From assembly GCA_021156265.1 (NCBI GenBank), contig JAJNBR010000255.1, forward strand, positions 1 through 8,646: a DNA stretch of 8,646 nucleotides, in the 5' to 3' direction. The stretch's first letter is position 1. Every line of letters starts with the position of its first letter. This stretch comes from Flavipsychrobacter sp. Lineage in GTDB: Bacteria; Bacteroidota; Bacteroidia; Chitinophagales; Chitinophagaceae. The notes beneath the pieces were generated by a model. The model did not search any database. It had not been told where the DNA came from and worked only from the letters and a program-made list of their open reading frames with translations. Shown here piece after piece: positions 1 to 6,073 of the stretch. Made by a program: the position numbers and the translations under genes.

Positions 1-353
1 GTAAAAAACCGGAAGAAGTTGAATTCAGACTGGGCGGTGAACTCTACGATATTGCTCTTAAAATTGAGGTTCCGCGTCTTGTTATAAAAGTTGTTGGAGT
101 ACTTATCATCGTAGCCAACCCTGGTGGCGTTAGCGGCAAACCTCGCCGCTATAAACGGATTTAGGTGTAGACGCATAAATGCACCGAAGGCAGGCATCAC
201 CTCCCGCAGACCGTAATGATCGTTAAGATCACCGAAATAATGCGAAGCGCCTAGCGAAACACCATACTCTTTGTTTTGGTAGAATGTTTGTGCATGCACA
301 CGCGTTGCTATCACGGTAAAAATGAGCAGTATGATCAGAGCCAGCCTTTGCAT
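1..353 (-). CDS. porG: PorG/DUF6089-type outer-membrane protein, N-terminal part (runs off left edge)
   Basis: Reading leftward from ATG at 353 gives 117 open codons with no stop before the window edge, so the C-terminus is missing. Residues 1-21 form a signal peptide: a hydrophobic core (LALIILLIFTVIA) ending in VHA, with predicted cleavage before Gln22. The mature part begins with FYQNKEYGVSLGASHYFGDL and continues with NLNFKSNIVEFTAQSEFNFF. This pattern, a GxSxYFGDLN stretch followed by beta-strands with a FKSxIxE segment, is what I know from the DUF6089/PorG family. PorG is an outer-membrane beta-barrel component of the type IX secretion system, although not every DUF6089 protein has been shown to take part in it. 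The start is 50 bp downstream of the nadK stop on the same strand, so co-transcription is likely, and a perfect -7 element lies in that gap. The family call is fairly secure; a T9SS role in this organism is inferred. Confidence 0.75.
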   Translation of the reverse strand, partial: MQRLALIILLIFTVIATRVHAQTFYQNKEYGVSLGASHYFGDLNDHYGLREVMPAFGAFMRLHLNPFIAARFAANATRVGYDDKYSNNFYNKTRNLNFKSNIVEFTAQSEFNFFRFF

Positions 354-375
354 AATTTTTCTGCAGGTATAACTA

Positions 376-383
376 CAAATGTA
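376..383 (-). promoter_or_regulatory. Candidate Bacteroidota -7 element (TACATTTG) for the porG-like gene
   Basis: The plus strand reads CAAATGTA, i.e. TACATTTG on the minus strand, a perfect match to the Bacteroidota -7 consensus TAnnTTTG. It lies in the nadK-porG gap, 22 nt upstream of the porG-like ATG, which would leave a 5' leader of about 15 nt. No good TTG or TTTG -33 element is visible about 20 bp further upstream (that stretch is the end of nadK), so this may be weak, internal or coincidental. Confidence 0.35.
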
Positions 384-403
384 ATTTTTTATTGCGTTCT
401 GTG

Positions 404-1282
404 CTAGTTACGCCGGTCGATGCCCCAATATAGTTTTTGTCTGATCGTTTTAAGGAAGTTGTGCTCATCGGGGCGCACAAGCGATATGGTGAAATTCTCC
501 TTCTTCACTGCCAGCTGCACCGAACTGGTGATCGTTTCGGTCCTCGCATCGAGCGTGCAAAGGAATTGTTCTGTACGACCTTCAATTTCGAAAGAGATAA
601 CGTTATCGTCAGGCACCACGATAGAACGTGTATTCAGGTTATGTGGCGCTACCGGAGTTATTACGAAACTGGATGTTTGCGGAAATACAACCGGGCCGCC
701 GCAGCTCAACGAATACCCTGTTGAACCTGTTGGCGTGGCTACGATCAGGCCGTCGGCCCAATACGTATTCAGAAATTCCCCATTGAGATACGTATGTATT
801 TTGATCATCGACGACGAATCCTTACGGTGCAGCGTAAATTCATTCAGCGCAAAAGGAGACCCGTCAAATAAAGGAATACTGGCGTCCAGGTGTATCAGCG
901 TGCGTTTTTCGAGCGTATAAGACCCCCGAACCAACGACAAGATGGCCGCCTCCACTTCCTCTTCGGGTATCGCCGCCAGGAAGCCTAAACGGCCGAGATT
1001 AATGCCTATCAACGGCACATTGGAGTTACCAACAAACGATACGGTATCCAGCATAGTACCATCGCCCCCAAGGCTGAACAGCATATCCACGTTTGGCGGC
1101 AGATCGATCTTACTGGTAAATAACGATGGTTTCAATTTCAGCTGTACATGCGGCGCTATACGTTCGTAAAATTCTTTGTAAAACACCATCTGCAAATCAT
1201 GCTTTTCCAGCATTTGCAGAATGTGTTGTATTGTCGGTATGTCCTGTTCTTCGAACGTACGGTTGTACAGCGCTACGAGCAT
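404..1282 (-). CDS. nadK: NAD kinase
   Basis: This 292-residue cytoplasmic enzyme phosphorylates NAD to NADP using ATP or polyphosphate, and is the only known route to NADP. The diagnostic signatures are all present. The GGDGT motif is at residues 72-76, with catalytic Asp74, in LFSLGGDGTMLDT. GINLGRLGFLA is at 93-103, the NE pair of the NAD-binding motif at 147-148, and the Gly-rich TPTGSTGYSLSCGGP loop at 183-197. The conserved ITPVAPHNLNTRS segment is at 208-220. The length is normal for the family and the start MLVALYNRTF fits the usual beta-strand N-terminus. It lies 48 bp downstream of the Omp85-like gene and 50 bp upstream of the porG-like gene on the same strand, suggesting one operon. 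Nothing looks damaged. Confidence 0.97.
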   Translation of the reverse strand: MLVALYNRTFEEQDIPTIQHILQMLEKHDLQMVFYKEFYERIAPHVQLKLKPSLFTSKIDLPPNVDMLFSLGGDGTMLDTVSFVGNSNVPLIGINLGRLGFLAAIPEEEVEAAILSLVRGSYTLEKRTLIHLDASIPLFDGSPFALNEFTLHRKDSSSMIKIHTYLNGEFLNTYWADGLIVATPTGSTGYSLSCGGPVVFPQTSSFVITPVAPHNLNTRSIVVPDDNVISFEIEGRTEQFLCTLDARTETITSSVQLAVKKENFTISLVRPDEHNFLKTIRQKLYWGIDRRN

Positions 1283-1330
1283 ATAAAGGATATTAACTGC
1301 AACTTTACGCCAGCGTTGCCAGCCTTAAGC

Positions 1331-2743
1331 TTATTCGCTATTGAGGTGTAAAAATAGTCCTTTTTCGCCCAAATGGTTCCAGGTATACTCCAGCCTCAGT
1401 TTAAAATCATAGGCTGATACTATATCGAGACCAATACCCGCGGAGTAAAGGAGCCGGTTATTCAGAAAACTGTTGCCGGGAAACTTATTGATGACATAGC
1501 CAAAGTCGGTGAAGATCTTCGGATAGAGGCGTATTGGGAGTACCGGTAAATATTTGAACGGGATGTTTCTTATAGTGGCATTTAGCAACTCATATTTCAG
1601 GGTGTTACGTAGCAGGCCAAATTGTGCACCGTCCACTACATAGTATTCATAACCGCGTACATAGTCGGGCTCTATGCCCAATGCTGTTCTGAATGCATAT
1701 GGTTGTTTCTGTGGCGCCATGACCCTCGCTCGGATGACATTCGCAGAATACCACTTATTACCCAGGTTGTAAAACTTACCCGCTTCCAAATAAGCCAGGT
1801 TTTGGAAATTGATACCCCGGAAGCCTACACGACTGATAAAATTCCCAACCAATTTGAATCCTTTAAGCGGATAATTCCAGTTGTCAACGCGGTTCAGGTC
1901 AAACCGGTAATACAGTTCCAGCAATTTCATCTCTGTGCTTGCGCCTGCGTAATAGTCGGGGTTCAGCGTCACTACCGTGTCCGCTACTTTATAGTCACGA
2001 TAACGCAATTCGACCAAATGTTTGCTTGCATATCCGGGCCGGTAAACATAAACAGCAGCGGCTTCGAAACGGCGGATCACAAAATTTCGTGGTGTTCGTA
2101 CAAACTGCAGCTTATTGCTGTCTGTGTTAAAGAACATCTCTTCGTTCTTCGAAAAGAAGAACGAAGCGCCCAGGCCGTGATGTTGCTTCTTGTCAACGTA
2201 CGGCTTAAAATATTCGAGCCCGAACTTTTGAGTGTATCCTATCTGAGCGGTACCACTTAGTTGTTCCAGGTTACCTCTGAAGTTCCGGTGTTTGAGGGTG
2301 AGTCCGATATTGGCCCTCCGAACGTCCCGGTCCTGCTCTTTCCACCACACATTAAAATTTCTGTCGGCCAGCTGAAAAGCTATTTCGGGTATGATATACC
2401 ACTGTTCAATAACGTTGATATGCCAGTCGATAGTAGAGTCGTCGACTTTTAACACCTGCACAGTTACCTCCGTAAACAGTGAAAGGTTGAATATCCTTTT
2501 TTGGTTCAGGTCCAGTACGGTCTTTAGTGTATCAGCGGGGATCAGGTCACCTTCCTCTACGCTCATTTCACGCCGGATAAATTTGTCCCGTGTTTGTTTA
2601 TTGCCAGTGATAAATATGCTCCTTAACCGATAGCCAGGGCCTTTTGACGTTTCAACTGAGTCTGGTATGGAAACAAATTGATTTTCCTGCGCTGATGCGG
2701 TAAAAGCGGCCAATAAAACAAATAAGAGCAGGAAATATTTCAT
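1331..2743 (-). CDS. BamA/TamA-family (Omp85) outer-membrane protein with one POTRA domain
   Basis: This 470-residue protein has a clear signal peptide (residues 1-18, ASA then Gln19). Residues about 37-115 look like one POTRA domain: YRLRSIFITGNKQT, then a helix pair (FIRREM ... DLNQKRIFNLSLF) and the strands FTEVTVQVLKV and TIDWHINVIE. Residues about 118-470 are rich in alternating aromatic strands and should form the Omp85 beta-barrel. YPLKGFKL (291-298) and especially VRGY (362-365), the conserved loop-6 motif of Omp85 proteins, support this. With a single POTRA it is much shorter than true BamA (five POTRAs, about 800 residues). It is therefore an accessory Omp85 member whose substrate is unknown, not the essential BamA. 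It appears to be the first gene of the nadK/porG cluster and is transcribed divergently from the cytochrome/propeller lipoproteins, with 151 bp between the starts. Confidence 0.85.
   Translation of the reverse strand: MKYFLLLFVLLAAFTASAQENQFVSIPDSVETSKGPGYRLRSIFITGNKQTRDKFIRREMSVEEGDLIPADTLKTVLDLNQKRIFNLSLFTEVTVQVLKVDDSTIDWHINVIEQWYIIPEIAFQLADRNFNVWWKEQDRDVRRANIGLTLKHRNFRGNLEQLSGTAQIGYTQKFGLEYFKPYVDKKQHHGLGASFFFSKNEEMFFNTDSNKLQFVRTPRNFVIRRFEAAAVYVYRPGYASKHLVELRYRDYKVADTVVTLNPDYYAGASTEMKLLELYYRFDLNRVDNWNYPLKGFKLVGNFISRVGFRGINFQNLAYLEAGKFYNLGNKWYSANVIRARVMAPQKQPYAFRTALGIEPDYVRGYEYYVVDGAQFGLLRNTLKYELLNATIRNIPFKYLPVLPIRLYPKIFTDFGYVINKFPGNSFLNNRLLYSAGIGLDIVSAYDFKLRLEYTWNHLGEKGLFLHLNSE
2140..2166. 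repeat. Perfect 11-bp inverted repeat inside the Omp85-like gene
   Basis: The left arm CTTCGTTCTTC (2140-2150) and right arm GAAGAACGAAG (2156-2166) are exact reverse complements separated by GAAAA. In the mRNA this would form an 11-bp hairpin with a 5-nt loop. It lies in the stretch encoding FFFSKNEE (near residues 195-202), so it may follow from TTC and GAA codons. No U-run follows it on the transcribed strand, so it is not a classical terminator. Confidence 0.6.
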
Positions 2744-2794
2744 CAGGGAGCCTAAAATAGATAGAGTGCCGTATTAATAAAAATAAATCTTCAC

Positions 2795-2827
2795 CAAACA
2801 TTTTTGTGACAATACACGTCTATCAAA
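2795..2827 (-). promoter_or_regulatory. Candidate promoter of the Omp85-nadK-porG cluster
   Basis: Read on the minus strand, TTTG (2827-2824) is followed after 21 bp by AATGTTTG (2802-2795). This resembles the Bacteroidota -33/-7 pair (TTTG, about 19-21 bp, TAnnTTTG) with one mismatch in the -7 box. Transcription would start near 2788, leaving about 45 nt before the Omp85-like ATG. The same bases read on the plus strand give CATTTTTG (2799-2806), also one mismatch from a -7 box. A shared divergent promoter for the lipoprotein gene is therefore possible, although no -33 is seen in that direction. Confidence 0.3.
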
Positions 2828-2894
2828 CAAAGACGGATGACCGGCGATAACGAGATCACAAACTATTCCGTAATTTTAAGAAATAACCTTCATA

Positions 2895-4376
2895 ATGACC
2901 AAACGTATCCTTGCCGCCCTTTGTTGCTTTAGCCTCACCGCAATTTCCTGTAAACATGAACCACTGGTGCCCAAAACACCGGACGCCTCTGGTTATCCTG
3001 AGGATATCGCTAAAATAATGGTGAACAAGTGCGCAACTGCGGGTTGCCACAATGCAGCAAGTTATGAAGGTGCTGGCGGCCTGCGCCTCGATACCTGGGA
3101 ATATTTATTTAACGGTGGCAATAACGGCGCTGCCATTGTTCCATACAGCACAGAATTCAGCCCACTCCTGTATTACATAAATACAGATACCAGCCTGGGC
3201 CTGGTTGCACAGCCCACCATGCCAAAAGACAATCCACCGCTAAGCAGGGAAGAATATATCACCATCAGGGATTGGGTGGCAAAAGGTGCACCGGACAAAT
3301 CAGGCAATATACCCTTTGCCTCGGATGCCGGCACCCGGCAAAAGATATATATCACGATGCAGGCCTGCGACAAGGTGGCGGTTATAGACGCTCAAAAAAA
3401 GGTAGTGATGCGCTATATACCTGTTGGTATCGCTCCCACTTCCGAAGTGCCGCATTATATGAAATCAACAACCGATGGCAAATATGCTTTCGTAAGCTTC
3501 ACCAGCGGATCGGTTTTGCAAAAGATCGAAACCTCGACCGATAAAGTGTTTGAAGATATCCCGTTGCCAAGTAATCCTATCGGCGCATGGAATGTATTTG
3601 CATTGTCCCCAGATGCCTCTAAAGTAATGGTCAGCGACTGGCGCAGCGAGGGCCGCCTTGTATACATCGATCTTACAACTCTTAAAACCAAGGTGTATCC
3701 GAAGTTTTCTTATCCTCACGGAATAGCCGCTAACCCTTCCTTCGATACATTTTATGTTACCTCTCAGTACGGCAATGCGATGTACAAGCTTAGCCTGGAC
3801 GGATTTCTTAACGACCTGCTGTCGATGGATGAGCATCCTCCTGTGGTAACCAATGTATCGTCCGCCTTGCTCGATCCCCATGAAATATTAATGGCGCCTG
3901 ACTATTCCAAATACTTCATTACATGTGAACGCTCAAACGAAGTGCGCGTTATGAGCAGGGCCAATGATGATCTCCTCAAGGTGATACCAGTAGGGGCGAG
4001 ACCCCAGGAGTTTGCCATCTCGAGAACGAAGCCATACCTGTTTGTGACTTGCATGGACGACCTGCCGACTCAAGTAGGGAATGTCACGTTTGTTGGCTCT
4101 GTATACGTTATTGACTATAACACGCTCAGCGTCGTTAACGTCATCAAAGGAAATTTTTCCAGTCCTCACGGCATCACCGTTGATGACCAGAACAATACCG
4201 TTTACTTCGCCAGCAGGAACGTAACTCCAACAGGACCGAAACCGCACCATACATCAAATTGCAATGGGGCAAACGGCTCGTACCATGTATATGACATGAC
4301 TACATTTCAACCTGCCGACAGCCGCCGGTTCGAAGTGTTGCCCGATCCTTACTCAGCAGCTACGAGGTTTAGATAG
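2895..4376 (+). CDS. Lipoprotein with CX4CH cytochrome-c-like domain and YncE-like beta-propeller (paralog 1)
   Basis: This 493-residue protein has a lipoprotein signal peptide (AISC, Cys19 as the lipidated residue). Residues about 35-135 resemble the planctomycete-type cytochrome c domain. The haem motif is CATAGCH (C46, C51, H52), with four residues between the cysteines instead of two. It is followed by GGLRLDTWEYLFNGG, and a PTMP segment supplies Met109 as the likely sixth haem ligand. The domain ends in LSREEYITIRDWVAKGAP (116-133). Residues about 148-490 are a beta-propeller of the YncE/YVTN type, with repeats such as KIYITMQACDKVAVID, YFITCERSNEVRV, YLFVTCMDD and two PHGI turns. The C-terminus carries GPKPHHTSNCNG (447-458), also present in the paralog. 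It is probably anchored in the outer membrane or periplasm. A redox or haem-based role is inferred; I know no experimentally defined function for this architecture. No strong Shine-Dalgarno is seen before the ATG. Confidence 0.85.
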   Translation: MTKRILAALCCFSLTAISCKHEPLVPKTPDASGYPEDIAKIMVNKCATAGCHNAASYEGAGGLRLDTWEYLFNGGNNGAAIVPYSTEFSPLLYYINTDTSLGLVAQPTMPKDNPPLSREEYITIRDWVAKGAPDKSGNIPFASDAGTRQKIYITMQACDKVAVIDAQKKVVMRYIPVGIAPTSEVPHYMKSTTDGKYAFVSFTSGSVLQKIETSTDKVFEDIPLPSNPIGAWNVFALSPDASKVMVSDWRSEGRLVYIDLTTLKTKVYPKFSYPHGIAANPSFDTFYVTSQYGNAMYKLSLDGFLNDLLSMDEHPPVVTNVSSALLDPHEILMAPDYSKYFITCERSNEVRVMSRANDDLLKVIPVGARPQEFAISRTKPYLFVTCMDDLPTQVGNVTFVGSVYVIDYNTLSVVNVIKGNFSSPHGITVDDQNNTVYFASRNVTPTGPKPHHTSNCNGANGSYHVYDMTTFQPADSRRFEVLPDPYSAATRFR

Positions 4377-4395
4377 GCTTACTTACATTTGGGTA

Positions 4396-4600
4396 ATGCT
4401 AACCGTCTCATTATATGGTATCCGTATCTCAGCTCCCTACGGTCTTTACACCGAGGAGCCTGTTCTGGGAAATGAATTTGAAGCAGACCTCGACGTATCG
4501 TTTGCTCCCGGAGGCTGCCAAAATAAAAGTAGTCGTGCGCAAAATGCACCCGCCCATGACGGGGGATGTGCGATACTCACAGGTCTGTTTCGAAGGATAG
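4396..4600 (+). pseudogene. folB: folB (dihydroneopterin aldolase) remnant with internal deletion and frame change
   Basis: From ATG 4396, in one frame, the sequence reads MLTVSLYGIRISAPYGLYTE and continues EPVLGNEFEADLDVSF, the typical FolB N-terminus including the GLYTEE segment with the active-site Glu. From about 4505 the next frame (+1) reads PEAAKIKVVVRKMHPPMTG then DVRYSQVCFEG and a TAG at 4598-4600. This is the typical FolB C-terminus, with the conserved Lys before the NPP/HPP motif and the GDV segment. Intact FolB is about 115-125 residues; here only about 67 are represented. Roughly 50 central residues, covering the Tyr-containing substrate region and the LLE helix, are missing, and the two ends are out of frame at a junction near 4501-4515. 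FolB acts in tetrahydrofolate synthesis, and this copy should be inactive. It starts 19 bp after the paralog 1 stop. An assembly or sequencing error cannot be excluded. Confidence 0.75.
4593..4597 (+). promoter_or_regulatory. Shine-Dalgarno-like AAGGA for paralog 2, inside the folB remnant end
   Basis: AAGGA lies 6 nt before the ATG at 4604 and overlaps the last sense codons of the folB remnant (GAA GGA TAG). It is the clearest ribosome-binding sequence in a window whose other starts mostly lack one. It suggests that translation of paralog 2 was once coupled to folB in one transcript. Confidence 0.5.
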
Positions 4601-4603
4601 CTT

Positions 4604-6070
4604 ATGAAAATTGCAGGCGCACTCATATCAGTTCTGGTCATCTGGTGCCTGGGTGCCTGCAAACACGATGTGCTGCAACCACAACAGCCAAATAGCCCCG
4701 GAGCTCTAAGCGACAACTACCCTGATAACATCAGAAAAATATTCGTTGAAAAATGTGCAACAGCCGGATGCCACAATGCAGCCAGCTATGAAAATGCAGG
4801 CGGCCTTTTAATGGACACCTGGGATCATCTTTTCGATGGAGGGCAGAATGGAGCCGTCATTATTCCTTACGACATAGAGAATAGCTCATTGCTTTACTTC
4901 ATCAACACCTATGCTGACCTGGGACCGACCGCAGTGCCAACAATGCCGTTAGATCGTGCGCCATTGAGCAGGGAAGAATACATCCAGGTGCGCGACTGGA
5001 TCGCGAAAGGTTCACCCGACAAGAACGGCAAAATACCCTTTGGCAGCAACCCTGCAATACGGCAAAAGATCTATATCACGCACCAGGGCTGCGATATCAT
5101 AGGCGTTATCGATGCAGAGAAAAAGGTATTAATGCGCTACATTAAAGCAGGCAGTGCGCTCAATACGGAGATACCCGATCACATCAGGGTCGCGCCTGAT
5201 GGACAATATGCTTATGCCTGCTTCTGGAATGGCAATGTTATTCAAAAGATCAGTCTCCACAATGACAGCGTGGTAGCGGCAACCAAACTTTCGGAAGCTT
5301 ACTGGAAGAATGTACACATATCGGCCGACGGACTGCACCTGCTGGCCACTACCTGGCAATCTGCAACTGTAGTAACCATCAATACCGCCAGTATGCAAGT
5401 AGAGCAGATATACTCCGGCTTTCAATACCCTGAAGGCATTGCCGGGAGCTCTTCGCAAGGCAGCTACTATGTCACTGAGCGGTTTGGCAATACTTTCTGT
5501 AAACTATCGGTAAACGGTAGCATTCAAAAAATCAGCCTAGACGGCCAGCCTGTGACAACCATACCAACTGACAATACGCCCAATCCGTACCGGGTATTGA
5601 TGTCGGCAGATAATTCGAAATACTTCATCACCTGCGAGAACACCAATGAAGTGCGCGTATTTGATGCACAGACCGACCAATTGCTTAAGGTCATTCCTAC
5701 CGGCCGTATGCCACAGGAAATGGCGCAATCGCGCACGCAGCCTTACCTCTTCGTTACGTGTCTGAACGATACTGTTGCGACAGGGAATGTAGGATCAGTG
5801 TACGCCATCAATTACAATACCTACGAGACAAAACGCATAGAAAGCAAAATGTTTCAGCCACATGGTATTGCAGTGGATGACCGCAATGGTGTGTTCTACG
5901 TTTTCAGCCGCAACCAGGATAAATCGGGCCCGCAACCGCACCACATTTCGCCCTGTAACGGGCGAAATGGGTACTATAATATATTCAGTACTTCAACGCT
6001 ATTGCCGTATAACAAGAAGCGTTACGAGATCTCTGTCGATCCTTACGCCGCCGATGTACGATTCAAATAA
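4604..6070 (+). CDS. Lipoprotein with CX4CH cytochrome-c-like domain and YncE-like beta-propeller (paralog 2)
   Basis: This 488-residue protein is a tandem paralog of the gene at 2895-4376. It has a strong lipobox (LGAC, lipidated Cys19). The cytochrome-c-like domain has CATAGCH (C51, C56, H57) within KCATAGCHNAASYENAGG, which differs from paralog 1 at a single position. The LLMDTWDHLFDGGQNGA segment follows, with PTMP giving Met114 as likely haem ligand and LSREEYIQVRDWIAKGSP closing the domain. The propeller (about 153-488) repeats the partner's pattern: KIYITHQGCDIIGVID, YFITCENTNEVRV, YLFVTCLND and QPHGIAVDD. It ends with GPQPHHISPCNGRNGYY (442-458). Cysteines at 163, 344, 386 and 451 match positions in paralog 1. 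The propeller faces have diverged more than the haem domain, suggesting related but not identical partners. It starts 3 bp after the folB remnant and ends 3 bp before the purL stop on the other strand. Function is unknown; surface or periplasmic location is inferred. Confidence 0.85.
   Translation: MKIAGALISVLVIWCLGACKHDVLQPQQPNSPGALSDNYPDNIRKIFVEKCATAGCHNAASYENAGGLLMDTWDHLFDGGQNGAVIIPYDIENSSLLYFINTYADLGPTAVPTMPLDRAPLSREEYIQVRDWIAKGSPDKNGKIPFGSNPAIRQKIYITHQGCDIIGVIDAEKKVLMRYIKAGSALNTEIPDHIRVAPDGQYAYACFWNGNVIQKISLHNDSVVAATKLSEAYWKNVHISADGLHLLATTWQSATVVTINTASMQVEQIYSGFQYPEGIAGSSSQGSYYVTERFGNTFCKLSVNGSIQKISLDGQPVTTIPTDNTPNPYRVLMSADNSKYFITCENTNEVRVFDAQTDQLLKVIPTGRMPQEMAQSRTQPYLFVTCLNDTVATGNVGSVYAINYNTYETKRIESKMFQPHGIAVDDRNGVFYVFSRNQDKSGPQPHHISPCNGRNGYYNIFSTSTLLPYNKKRYEISVDPYAADVRFK
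5944..5969. repeat. Perfect 10-bp inverted repeat near the 3' end of paralog 2
   Basis: CATTTCGCCC (5944-5953) and GGGCGAAATG (5960-5969) are exact reverse complements around a TGTAAC loop. The hairpin falls on the codons for the shared HHxSPCNGRNG motif, about 100 bp before the stop. The equivalent part of paralog 1 (about 4247-4272) has no such symmetry, so the protein motif alone does not force it. Neither strand shows a T-run directly after it, so an intrinsic terminator is unlikely. Confidence 0.6.
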
Positions 6071-6073
6071 ACC

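Noticed and set aside
420..920. Plus-strand 166-codon frame opposite nadK
   Set aside because: Antisense to the conserved NadK core with no recognisable motif.
2800..2870. Possible CRP/FNR-like palindrome (TTTTTGTGA and ATCACA halves)
   Set aside because: The halves are not at the correct spacing and do not form a TGTGA-N6-TCACA site.
4396..4695. A 99-codon open frame that could be called as a small gene
   Set aside because: Only the first 36 or so residues resemble a protein family (FolB); the rest is out-of-frame FolB sequence and overlaps the lipoprotein start of paralog 2.
5944..5969. Inverted repeat as a bidirectional intrinsic terminator
   Set aside because: No T-run follows the stem on either strand, and it lies inside coding sequence about 100 bp from the stop codons.
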